DNA from: Micromonospora orduensis
GTDB taxonomy: Bacteria; Actinomycetota; Actinomycetes; Mycobacteriales; Micromonosporaceae
NCBI RefSeq assembly: GCF_006228125.1
Contig: NZ_VDFY01000155.1
Coordinates: 1-50,762, forward strand
DNA: 50,762 bases
Direction: 5' to 3'
This document shows, one piece after another, positions 33,794-41,633 of the stretch. The position numbers and the translations under genes are program-made. Below the pieces are notes generated by a model that was not told the DNA's origin, ran no database searches, and saw only the letters and a program-made list of their open reading frames with translations. Position 1 is the stretch's first letter, and the number at the start of each line of letters is the position of its first letter.

Positions 33794-34485
33794 ACCGCCG
33801 ACCGAAGGCCGGCCTCGCACCGCACCAGCTGACGATCACATGGCAGTCGGTGTCGCTGCTGCTCGACTACCCTGAGCCCGAGATGCTGGCGCGCCTCGAC
33901 CTGATCCGGGACGCCTCGCAGCAGTTGCCGGTGACCATCGGAGAATCGATCCGCGGGTTCGCGGACCACCTGGCACAGACACCCCTGCCGCAGCTGCAGG
34001 CCGAATACGTCAAGACGTTCGACAACCGTCGCCGCTGCAACCTGTTCCTGACCTACTTCGCCCACGGCGACACCCGCAAGCGCGGACTGGCCCTGCTGCG
34101 GTTCAAGCAGACCTACCTCAGCGCCGGCTACGAGCTCGACGACACGGAGTTGCCCGATCACCTCTGCGTGGTGCTGGAGTTCGCCGCGACCGTAGATCAG
34201 GAGCGGGGCCGGAGCCTGATCCTCGATCACCGGGCCGGGCTGGAACTGCTGCGTGTCTCGCTCGCCGATCTGTCCTCGCCATGGGCGGCCCTGATCGACG
34301 TGGTCTCGGCGACCCTGCCGGCGCTGCGGGGTGACGAGCGGGATGCCGTACGCCGTCTCGCCGCCGAAGGCCCCCCGGAAGAGGAAGTGGGACTGGCACC
34401 GTTCGCCGCACCGCAGTTCAGCGCCGGCACCGCGCCGAAACCGACCCTCTTGCCCACGCCGTCATTCCCAGGAGCACGCCGATGA
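33790..34485 (+). CDS. narJ: Nitrate reductase molybdenum cofactor assembly chaperone
   Basis: Cytoplasmic chaperone of 231 residues that helps cofactor insertion in NarG. The helical core includes WQSVSLLLDYPEPEML, YVKTFDNRRRCNLFLTYFAHGD and LPDHLCVVLEF, all typical of NarJ/TorD. Acidic C-terminal tail. ATG overlaps the narH stop (ATGA) and its stop overlaps narI. Confidence 0.95.
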   Translation: MNRRPKAGLAPHQLTITWQSVSLLLDYPEPEMLARLDLIRDASQQLPVTIGESIRGFADHLAQTPLPQLQAEYVKTFDNRRRCNLFLTYFAHGDTRKRGLALLRFKQTYLSAGYELDDTELPDHLCVVLEFAATVDQERGRSLILDHRAGLELLRVSLADLSSPWAALIDVVSATLPALRGDERDAVRRLAAEGPPEEEVGLAPFAAPQFSAGTAPKPTLLPTPSFPGARR

Positions 34486-35210
34486 ACGAGTTCCTCTTCG
34501 TCGTGGTGCCCTACATCTGCCTGACGACCTTCGTCGTAGGGCACCTGTGGCGCTACCGCTATGACAAGTTCGGGTGGACCACCCGGTCGAGCCAGCTCTA
34601 CGAGAACCGCCTACTGCGCATCGGAAGTCCACTGTTCCACTTCGGAATGCTCGGAGTCGTCGGTGGCCACATCATCGGTCTCCTCGTGCCGCAGTCGTGG
34701 ACGGACGCGGTCGGGATCAGCGAGCACAGCTATCACGTCGTGGCCGTCACGGGCGGTCTGCTCGCCGGCGCCGCGGCGCTGGTCGGAATGGTGATCCTGA
34801 TCTACCGCCGCCGCACGGTCGGTCCCGTCTTCTCCGCGACCACCCGCATGGACAAAGTCATGTATGCGTTCCTCGCGGTCGTGATCGCGCTCGGAATGTG
34901 GAACACCATCGCCGGCTCGATCATGACCGTCGGTGGTGAGTACAACTACCGCGAGGGCGTCTCGGTCTGGTACCGCTCCTTCCTAGCCTTCCAACCCGAC
35001 GCCAGCCTGATGGCGACGGCCCCACTGGGCTTCCAGCTGCACGCACTGTTCGCCTTCGGCCTCTTCGCACTGTGGCCCTTCACCCGGCTCGTACACGTCT
35101 TCAGCGCACCCGTGGGCTACCTGACCCGCCCCTACATCGTCTACCGCACCCGTGACGACCAGCTGGGCAGCCACCGGCCCCGGCGCGGCTGGGACCGAAT
35201 CTCACAATGA
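34482..35210 (+). CDS. narI: Respiratory nitrate reductase gamma subunit (cytochrome b)
   Basis: Membrane haem-b subunit of 242 residues with five helices that oxidises menaquinol. Candidate haem ligands are His in LFHFGMLGVVGGHIIG and in LHALFAFGLFALWPFTRLVHVFS. C-terminal basic tail anchors to NarGH. Overlaps narJ (ATGA) and the next gene (ATGA). Confidence 0.95.
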   Translation: MNEFLFVVVPYICLTTFVVGHLWRYRYDKFGWTTRSSQLYENRLLRIGSPLFHFGMLGVVGGHIIGLLVPQSWTDAVGISEHSYHVVAVTGGLLAGAAALVGMVILIYRRRTVGPVFSATTRMDKVMYAFLAVVIALGMWNTIAGSIMTVGGEYNYREGVSVWYRSFLAFQPDASLMATAPLGFQLHALFAFGLFALWPFTRLVHVFSAPVGYLTRPYIVYRTRDDQLGSHRPRRGWDRISQ

Positions 35211-35725
35211 GCCCTCGGACGCGCGTCTCTGATGTCGGCGAGCACGCCGTCGACCCGTGCGAGGGCACCGTCGAGACCGGAACACCGGTCCGGGAGGTCA
35301 TGCTTCGGCACCCGAAGACTCTTTCCGCTCGTGCTTCGATCACGCGGGCACATGCAGCCTTGAGCAACGACCATGTGCACCTGGTGCTGTTGACCGAAGG
35401 CAGCAGGCTTGCCGGGACCTTGACCCGGGCCGACCTCCCGCCGCCGGGGACCCTCGGTCCGGCACTGGACTGGTCGACGCTCGTGGGCCGTACCGTGTCA
35501 CCGGGCACTCCGATGACTGTGGTGCACGACTTGATGATCAGTCAGGGAACCCGACGCGTGGCCGTGGTCGACGCAGACGGATCGCTGCTCGGCCTGATGT
35601 GCCTCAAACAACGTAGGACAGGATTCTGCTCCGACGCCGACGTCGAAGCCCGGTCACGAAGCCGTGACGAGGTGACGTCTCAGCGCGTCCGCTCATCGGC
35701 TGACTCGAGAATGGGCAGTGAGTAG
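35207..35725 (+). CDS. Two-CBS-domain protein, coupled to narGHJI
   Basis: Protein of 172 residues with a CBS pair: VREVMLRHPKTLSARASITR with LAGTLTRADL, then LVGRTVSPGTPMTVVHDLM and RRVAVVDADGSLLGLMCL. CBS pairs bind adenine nucleotides and act as energy sensors. Overlaps the narI stop by four bases, so it is translated with the nitrate reductase. Similar CBS genes occur with nar genes in Streptomyces. May tune nitrate reductase or expression; role not proven. Confidence 0.85.
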   Translation: MSPRTRVSDVGEHAVDPCEGTVETGTPVREVMLRHPKTLSARASITRAHAALSNDHVHLVLLTEGSRLAGTLTRADLPPPGTLGPALDWSTLVGRTVSPGTPMTVVHDLMISQGTRRVAVVDADGSLLGLMCLKQRRTGFCSDADVEARSRSRDEVTSQRVRSSADSRMGSE

Positions 35726-35780
35726 CAGCGTCGGGCTGTCATGAAGCTTGCTCCGGGGTCGTGGTAGCGGGCAGCGCACA

Positions 35781-35797
35781 GGCCCGGCCCACGGGCC
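35781..35797. terminator. Weak hairpin between convergent genes
   Basis: Stem GGCCCG / CGGGCC with loop GCCCA in the 107-bp gap between the CBS gene and the HD gene. Could end the nar transcript; short and without a U-run. Confidence 0.35.
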
Positions 35798-35832
35798 CGG
35801 CCCAAGGACATCCGACGGGGCGTGGTAGGTGC

Positions 35833-36420
35833 TCATGCCGCTGACGGAGGCTGGCCTTGGGTAGCGAGCCGCTGTTGCACTCGGTGGACTGCGGAGCGTA
35901 GGAGGGGTTCGCGCTGGGCGTGGACGGCCGCGTTGGGGGAGTCGGGGCCGTGTCGGTGCAGCATGTCGGCCAGGCGGTGCTCGACGGTCATGATCCGCCC
36001 ATTGGGGCCGACGGTCTGATCGGCGTAGATCAGCGCGTCGCTGACCGGTGAGGTTTCCCGGGGGAAGCGGTCGATCTCAGCGGCGAGCCCTCGGGCTCGG
36101 GCTACGAGCAGCGCTGCGGAGTGGTGCGCGACCAGGCCGGCTATTCGGCTCGGCCACCCCGCGGCGTGCAGGTGGCGGGCGCCATCGACCGGGTGGAAGC
36201 CGATGTCGCGCAGCTCGGCGGCGTACCCGATGTCGTGCATCCACGCCGCCGCGAGCAGGATGTCGGCTTCGCTGTGCGACCCGGCGGTATCGGCCACCTC
36301 TTCGGCCCGCCGCGCCACCCCGATCGTGTGCCGCCAGCGCTCGGGCAGATCTGCCAGGAGCCGCTGGGCAAGGTCACGGGCGCGGTGGACATCACCGGTG
36401 GGGCCGTGAACGCCGGTCAT
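35833..36420 (-). CDS. HD-domain phosphohydrolase-like protein
   Basis: Protein of 195 residues. RHTIGVARRAEEVA supplies the first His, AAAWMHDIGYA the HD pair, and GLVAHHSA a further metal His, in the order of the HD superfamily. Metal-dependent phosphohydrolase, substrate unknown. Convergent to the nar operon. The tail DGRIMTVEHRLADML-like segment resembles other short HD proteins of actinobacteria. Confidence 0.85.
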   Translation of the reverse strand: MTGVHGPTGDVHRARDLAQRLLADLPERWRHTIGVARRAEEVADTAGSHSEADILLAAAWMHDIGYAAELRDIGFHPVDGARHLHAAGWPSRIAGLVAHHSAALLVARARGLAAEIDRFPRETSPVSDALIYADQTVGPNGRIMTVEHRLADMLHRHGPDSPNAAVHAQREPLLRSAVHRVQQRLATQGQPPSAA

Positions 36421-36670
36421 AGCCCCAGAGTAACGACACGACTACGCTGGCGGGTGAACGTGAGGTGACGACCATCGCCGCTCACCGCCAGAACCGCAAC
36501 CCTGACCATCCCCTCGATTCGACGGCCGGCGTCTCGAGACCAGCCCACACGCCTCTGCAGACGTGACGGTTTCGTGACCACGTGAATTCTTCGTCGCGAT
36601 GGTCGACGGCATGTGGGCAGGGTCGTAGCCTGACCGTTCGGGAAAGCCACGGGTAACGGAAGGTAACGCG
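36421..36670. other. Divergent intergenic region between the HD gene and the STAS gene
   Basis: 250 bp carrying both promoters. A GGAAGG ribosome site precedes the STAS gene. No DosR-like box, repeat or RNA was recognised. Confidence 0.5.
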
Positions 36671-37003
36671 ATGAGCGGTGCGACGCTCGATGTGCAGACC
36701 AGTCCGGACGGCACCCTGGTCATCCATCCCCACGGCGTCCTCGATGCCGACAACACAGTCCAGTTACGGCGCACGATCGTGCACGCCGTGCGCCGGGTAC
36801 GACCGCTGCGACTGGTCATCAACCTGAGCGACCTGCAAGACCTCGATGCCATCAACCTCGGCGCTCTCGCCGCCGCCTGCGACCTCGGTGACGACCACCA
36901 GGTCAAGGTCTTTCTCGACTACTGCTCACCGATGATCGCCCAGCGCCTCGCCGCCGCTGGCGTCCCCAGTCACCGCCTTCGCCAGCACGTACGCGCGGCC
37001 TAA
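36671..37003 (+). CDS. STAS-domain protein (anti-sigma factor antagonist-like)
   Basis: Protein of 110 residues with the STAS fold: LVIHPHGVLDADNTVQL, RLVINLSDLQDLDAINLGAL, VKVFLDYCSPMIAQRLAAAG. In phospho-regulated members the turn reads DSSGLG, with a phosphorylatable Ser; here it is DAINLG, so the usual acceptor is absent. It may act without kinase control or serve another partner. Good GGAAGG ribosome site before the ATG. No partner kinase gene is nearby. Confidence 0.82.
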   Translation: MSGATLDVQTSPDGTLVIHPHGVLDADNTVQLRRTIVHAVRRVRPLRLVINLSDLQDLDAINLGALAAACDLGDDHQVKVFLDYCSPMIAQRLAAAGVPSHRLRQHVRAA

Positions 37004-37319
37004 GCCGACCCGCGACTCGCCCGATACTCGGGGGCGGTGTTCACAGTCCAGTCGCCTCCGGCCGGGCACCAACTTGCCGTAGTTGCCTGAACCGGTGCGG
37101 ATACGCCCCCGCGGCCAAGCCCGGCAGCCTAACCAAAGTTGTTCCAACCCGCCTGCGAGTCCGTTGTCCGCCCGCCTCTTGATCGCACAGCCATCCCGGC
37201 GTTAAGCGGGCCTTCAGCTGTAGTCATACGGTGTTCATTCCGATGAACTAATGTCCCCGCCGCTGCGCTGCCAAGCTGGTGCACGAGGGTCACGCTGGTG
37301 CACCGGGAGGCGAGGTCAC
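37004..37319. other. Intergenic region before the APC permease gene
   Basis: 316 bp. It carries a perfect operator-like palindrome (37,233-37,248) and two direct copies of GCTGGTGCAC about 20 bp apart just before the permease ribosome site. No coding frame was recognised. Confidence 0.5.
37233..37248. promoter_or_regulatory. Palindromic operator-like site upstream of the APC permease
   Basis: GTTCAT-TCCG-ATGAAC, six-base perfect arms, 72 bp before the permease start. AT-rich for its surroundings. Suggests a dimeric repressor or activator; none is encoded next to it. Confidence 0.45.
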
Positions 37320-38600
37320 ATGTCGAGCACCGGGGCGCCACCTGCGGCCGAGCCTGCACTGGTGCGCAGGCTGGGCCTCGCCGACGCGGTCATCGTGGGG
37401 CTGGGATCGATGCTGGGCGCGGGAGTCTTCGCCGCGTTCGGGCCAGCGGCGGCCGTCGCCGGGTCGGGGCTGCTTATCGCGCTCGGGATCGCCGCTGTCC
37501 TGGCGTACTTCAATGCCACCGCGTCGGCGCGGCTGGCTGCCCGGTATCCCCAGTCCGGCGGCAGTTACCTGTACGGCCGGGAACGCCTCGGTCCGGTGTG
37601 GGGATTCATCGCCGGGTGGGGCTTCGTCATCGGTAAGACGGCGAGCTGCGCGGCGATGGCGCTGACCGTCGGCGCGTACACCTGGCCGGAGCACCAGCAA
37701 CTCATCGCCGCCGGCGCTGTGCTGGCCGTCACGGCGGTCAACTATCTCGGCGTGGCCAAAACGGCTCTTATCACCCGCATCCTGGTGGCATTGACCCTCG
37801 CGGCGCTGACGGCAGTGGTCATCGCCACCCTCGGCGGCGGGACGGCTGACCCGGACAACCTGACCGGCTGGACCGTCGGCGGCCCGCTCGGCATCGCGCA
37901 GGCTGCCGGGTTGTTGTTCTTCGCGTTCGCCGGGTACGCCCGCATCGCGACCCTCGGCGAGGAGGTCCGCGACCCCCAACGCACGATCCCGATCGCCGTC
38001 CCCCTCGCCCTGGGCATCGTGGTGGCCATCTACGCCCTCGTCGCGTTCAGCGCGCTGCTCGCGGTCGGCCCCGAGGAACTCGCTGCTACCAGTGCCCCAC
38101 TGGCCGCCGCCGCAGCGGCAGGTGACCTTGGCTGGTTGGCCGGCGCCGTCCGGATCGGCGGAGCCGTGGCCAGCCTCGGCGTGCTGGTGGCGTTACTGGC
38201 CGGGATCGGGCGGACCGCCTTGGCCATGGCCCGCGACCACGAACTACCCGGGTGGCTTGGTGCGATCCACCCCCGCTACCGGGTTCCACACCGCGCCGAG
38301 ATCCTGCTAGGGCTGACCATCACCGCGATCGTGCTGATCGTCGACGTCCGGACCGCGATCGGGTTCTCCAGCTTCGCGATCCTCATCTACTACGCCATCG
38401 CCAACGCAGCCGCCTTCACCTTGACCGGCCCGCATCAACGGTGGCTGCGACCCATGACCGCCCTCGGCTTCCTCGGTTGCCTCGCGCTCGCGGCGACCTT
38501 GCCCGGCGCCAGCGTCGTGGCCGGAGCCGCAGTCCTCGCCGTGGGCGTTGTCGGCCGGGCGGTCATCCAGAGATGGCCACCCTCCAGCAACCGTTCCTGA
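37320..38600 (+). CDS. APC-superfamily amino acid/polyamine permease
   Basis: Membrane transporter of 426 residues, twelve helices. The first helix has VGLGSMLGAGVFAAFGPAA, the substrate-binding unwound region of APC transporters, followed by YPQSGGSYLYGRERLG and later FFAFAGYARIATLGEEVRDP. GGGAGG/GAGG ribosome site precedes ATG 37,320. It is the last gene of the island before the attachment site. Substrate cannot be read from the sequence. Confidence 0.88.
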   Translation: MSSTGAPPAAEPALVRRLGLADAVIVGLGSMLGAGVFAAFGPAAAVAGSGLLIALGIAAVLAYFNATASARLAARYPQSGGSYLYGRERLGPVWGFIAGWGFVIGKTASCAAMALTVGAYTWPEHQQLIAAGAVLAVTAVNYLGVAKTALITRILVALTLAALTAVVIATLGGGTADPDNLTGWTVGGPLGIAQAAGLLFFAFAGYARIATLGEEVRDPQRTIPIAVPLALGIVVAIYALVAFSALLAVGPEELAATSAPLAAAAAAGDLGWLAGAVRIGGAVASLGVLVALLAGIGRTALAMARDHELPGWLGAIHPRYRVPHRAEILLGLTITAIVLIVDVRTAIGFSSFAILIYYAIANAAAFTLTGPHQRWLRPMTALGFLGCLALAATLPGASVVAGAAVLAVGVVGRAVIQRWPPSSNRS

Positions 38601-38709
38601 ATTGGCGGGCTCAGGGTGGGCCGGAATCCGCGCCGCCCGGTTGTGGCTGGGTGCGCTCACGGAATCGCACCGTGACGCATGGCTCGGTGCCTGCTTGGCG
38701 GTTGGCGGT

Positions 38710-38767
38710 GGGGGCGGCAACGGTCAACGGTGCCCCCGTTTACCCCCCGAAAACCCTTGCCAAGGGT
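38710..38767. terminator. Hairpins after the APC permease
   Basis: Two inverted repeats: GGGGGC / GCCCCC (38,710-38,715 with 38,732-38,737) and ACCCTT-GCC-AAGGGT (38,753-38,767). Either could end the permease transcript at the edge of the element. Confidence 0.4.
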
Positions 38768-38870
38768 CCACAGCGCGTCACAAGCGTTGATAAGTTCACG
38801 ATTGCATCTGTGCAGGTCAGGGGCGAATTTTGACTATTGATGACGAGTTAGAAAGCGTGACGGTCGGTAA

Positions 38871-38907
38871 GAGGGGGTCAGGGGTTCAAATCCCCTCAGC
38901 TCCACCA
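38871..38907 (+). other. Attachment site: 3' end of a tmRNA-like (or tRNA) gene, island boundary
   Basis: AGGGG-TTCAAAT-CCCCT is a complete T-arm (38,880-38,896), followed by acceptor strand CAGCTCC, discriminator A and CCA (38,897-38,907). The acceptor strand CAGCTCC is that of bacterial tmRNA (ssrA), which begins GGGGCTG; no matching 5' half lies within 100 bp upstream, so this is a displaced 3' fragment. The block before it (38,770-38,870) is clearly AT-richer than the neighbours. Typical right end of an element integrated in the 3' end of ssrA; the intact gene would lie to the left of the window. Confidence 0.75.
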
Positions 38908-38923
38908 CGAAACAGCAGGTCAA

Positions 38924-38954
38924 GGGCGGGTTCTCGGATGCCGAGGGCTCGCCC
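38924..38954 (+). terminator. Hairpin downstream of the tmRNA 3' end
   Basis: GGGCGGG-TT-CTCGG-ATG-CCGAG-GG-CTCGCCC, nearly perfect, 17 bases after the CCA. Probably the original terminator of the tmRNA gene, which stayed with the chromosome when the element inserted. Confidence 0.6.
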
Positions 38955-38962
38955 ATCGCGTT

Positions 38963-38985
38963 ATCGGGAGCGTGGCGTTCCCGAT
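38963..38985 (-). terminator. Hairpin after the deaminase-like gene
   Basis: ATCGGGA / TCCCGAT, nine-base loop, 18 bp beyond the stop of the minus-strand deaminase gene. Confidence 0.5.
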
Positions 38986-39002
38986 CAGCCCCGCGTTGGC
39001 GG

Positions 39003-39428
39003 CTAGTAGTGGTCGTCGATCGGTCGGCGAGCCTCGTCGAACAGCGCCGGGCCTTCGTACCGCACCGGGGGCAGCGGCGGCGTGGCCGGCTTGACCTGCT
39101 CGAACTGTTCGGCGGACAGGGCGTACACCACCCGGCCGAGGCCGGAGCGGTCGATCGCGGTCGCGCACATCGGGCAGGGTTGGCAGCTCGTGTACATGGT
39201 GGTGCCGGCCGCGACGTCGGGGGCGAGTTCCCGGGCGGCCCAGCGGGCGAGCTTGAGTTCCGGGTGGGCGGTGATGTCCGAGTCGGAGACCACTGTGTTG
39301 TGGTCCTCGATGAGGATCGTGCCGTCCGCGCCGACGAGCAGTGAGCCGAACGGCCGCTCGCCGGATGCCCCGGCCTCGTCGGCCAGGTGTACGGCGCGGC
39401 GGAGAAACTTCTCGTCGTCAGGTGTCAT
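39003..39428 (-). CDS. Cytidine/guanine deaminase-family protein
   Basis: Zinc deaminase of 141 residues. HPELKLA carries the zinc His and catalytic Glu (HxE) and TSCQPCPMC the two zinc Cys (PCxxC). GERPFGSLLV is the usual N-terminal block. Substrate may be guanine, cytosine or tRNA adenosine; not clear. The ATG at 39,428 overlaps the stop of the gene before it (ATGA). First chromosomal gene next to the attachment site. Confidence 0.88.
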   Translation of the reverse strand: MTPDDEKFLRRAVHLADEAGASGERPFGSLLVGADGTILIEDHNTVVSDSDITAHPELKLARWAARELAPDVAAGTTMYTSCQPCPMCATAIDRSGLGRVVYALSAEQFEQVKPATPPLPPVRYEGPALFDEARRPIDDHY

Positions 39429-40276
39429 CGGTCCTCCTGGGATCTGCGGTACGCGGCCACGGCCGCGAGGGTCTGCCATGCGCGTCCGGGTTGGCGGATC
39501 TCGGTCAGGTCGCCGTTGAACGGGTCGAGCACCACCGTCTCGGCGCCGAGCAGTCGGATCCGGTCGAGGTCGGCGAGGATCTGCTCGATGGTGCCGACAC
39601 CGGCGAGCCGGTCCGGGGCGGTGACCGGTTCGCGGGTTTCCTGGAGCGCGATGCGCGGCGTCATCGGGGGTGCCTGGCGACCCAGTTCGTCGGCGATGGC
39701 CTGGAGTCGCCCCGTCGCCTCCGTCAGCCATCCCGGCGTGAACCGCAGCGGGTGCCAGGCGTCGCCGAGTCGTACCGCGCGACGCATGCCGGCGTCGCTG
39801 TTGCCGCCGACCCAGATGGGGATCGGCTCCGTGTCGTAGTCGTCGGTGTCGCTCCAGGCGTCACGCATGGCGTGCAGGTAGTCGTCCGTGAGCGCGCCGC
39901 GCCGCCGGAACGGCACGCCGAGCGCCTCGAACTCCTGCCGGGCCCAGCCGACGCCGACGCCGAGGACGAGCCGACCGCCGCTGAGCCGGTTGAGGTTCGC
40001 CGCCATCCGCGCGGTGAGCAGCGGGTGCCGGTACGGGACGATGAGCACCGTGGTGCCCAGCCGGATCCGGCGGGTCAACCCAGCCAGCCAGGACAGCGTG
40101 GTGAACGGCTCGTAGAACGGCGCGGGATACTGCTCGGCCACGTCCGGGGTCACCGCGATGTGGTCGGAGACCATCAGCAGGTCGAAACCGAGGCCCTCGA
40201 CTGTCTGCGCCCACTGCCGCAGCATCTCGGGATCGGTGCCGGGGGCGAAGTTCGGGACGTTCACGCCAATCAGCAC
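39425..40276 (-). CDS. LLM-class flavin (F420)-dependent oxidoreductase
   Basis: Luciferase-like TIM-barrel enzyme of 283 residues. VPNFAPGTDPEML, VSDHIAVTP, RIRLGTTVLIVPYRHP and LGVGVGWARQEFEALG are the usual blocks. GTG start at 40,276. Coupled to the deaminase-like gene. F420 or FMN as cofactor, substrate unknown. Confidence 0.9.
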   Translation of the reverse strand: MLIGVNVPNFAPGTDPEMLRQWAQTVEGLGFDLLMVSDHIAVTPDVAEQYPAPFYEPFTTLSWLAGLTRRIRLGTTVLIVPYRHPLLTARMAANLNRLSGGRLVLGVGVGWARQEFEALGVPFRRRGALTDDYLHAMRDAWSDTDDYDTEPIPIWVGGNSDAGMRRAVRLGDAWHPLRFTPGWLTEATGRLQAIADELGRQAPPMTPRIALQETREPVTAPDRLAGVGTIEQILADLDRIRLLGAETVVLDPFNGDLTEIRQPGRAWQTLAAVAAYRRSQEDR

Positions 40277-40439
40277 GGGTTCAGGCTAGTCAGCGGACAT
40301 CCGGCTTGTGAACATCATTCCCACGGACGTGGCCGCGCGGCCGGCTCGACGGGCACGGTACCGAGCGATGTGGCGATCACTGTCGTAACCGTAGCGAGGA
40401 GAGCGGCTAGCATCCGGGATCTCGACGTGAGGAGCCCGG

Positions 40440-41524
40440 ATGACAGCCACGACCCGGACCCGGTTCGGCCTCGTCGGCAGCGGTTGGCGGGGTGAGTTCT
40501 TCCTGCGCCTGGCCCGACTTCTGCCCGAGCGGTTCCACGCGACCGGGGTGGTCACGCGTACCGCGTCGCGCGGTGACGTGGTGACGGCCGGGTGGGGTGT
40601 GCGGACCTTCCGCACGACGGCGGAGCTGCTCGCCCACGAGCGGCCGGACTTCGTCATCGTGTCGGTGCCCTGGTCGGTGACGCCCGAGGTGACCCGTGAG
40701 CTGGTCGCGGCCGGCGTGCCGGTGCTTGCCGAGACGCCGCCCGCCCCCGATGTGGCGGGGCTGCGGTCGCTCTGGTCGGACGTCGGCGGCAGCGGTCTGG
40801 TGCAGGTCGCCGAGCAGTACCTGCTGATGCCCGGGCACGCCGCCCGCCTGGAGGTGATCCGCGCCGGGGTGGTCGGCGAGCCGACCTCGGTGCAGATCTC
40901 CTCGACGCACCTCTACCACGCCGTGTCGCTGATCCGTGGCCTGCTCGGCGTCTGGTACGACGCCGCCGAGGTCAGCGCGCGGGCGTTCGTCGCGCCGCTG
41001 GCCAACCCGCTGTCGCCCGCCGGCTGGAGTGGCGACAGCACCCCGCGGCAGCTCAGCACCACCCTCGCGACAATCGACTTCGGCGGGCGGATGGGGCTGT
41101 ACGACTTCACCGACAACCAGTGGTGGAACCCGCTGCGTACCCGTCGGCTGGTGGTCCGGGGGTCGCTCGGCGAGCTGGTCGACGACCGGGTCGTCCGCCT
41201 GGTCGACCCGACCACGCCTGTGGAGTCGGCCCTGGTCCGGCGGCAGACCGGCACCGACCTGAACCTCGAAGGGCTCGACCTGAAGCACATCAGCTTCGAT
41301 GGCCGCGTCGTCTACCGCAATCCGTTCGTCGGCAGTGAATGTCCGACGACGACATCGCGGTGGCGGACATCCTCGCTCGTACCGGCGCGTGGGCGCGGGA
41401 CGAGGGTCCGGCGCCCTACCCGCTGGCCGAGGCGTGCCAGGACCACCTGGTCAGCCTCGCCATCGAGGAATCGGTACGCACCGGCCAGCCGGTCGTCACC
41501 GCCGAGGAGGCGTGGGCGCGGTAG
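40440..41524 (+). CDS. Gfo/Idh/MocA-family oxidoreductase, frame interrupted near 41,338
   Basis: NAD(P)-dependent sugar-type oxidoreductase. FGLVGSGWRGEF begins the Rossmann fold and ERPDFVIVSVPW and LAETPPAP follow; the second domain includes STHLYHAVSLIRGLLG. The frame is good to VVYRNPFVGSE, then turns to Arg/Ser-rich nonsense. One base further it continues as SDDDIAVADILARTG and ends at 41,524 after EEAWAR, a normal C-terminus. Adding one A to GTGAATGTCC restores it. Mutation or sequencing error. The uncorrected frame runs into the next gene. Confidence 0.85.
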
Positions 41525-41633
41525 TCCCTCGTACTGTCCGCCATCCGACCCGTGGCAACCGGGGCCGGGCCGTGCCTGTGTAGCGGATACCAGGCCGATG
41601 CCCGGGATGCCGGGCACAACACGGGGAGTGGAA

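Noticed and set aside
38770..38907. Complete tRNA gene at the island boundary
   Set aside because: No 5' acceptor strand complementary to CAGCTCC and no D- or anticodon arm in the preceding 100 bases.
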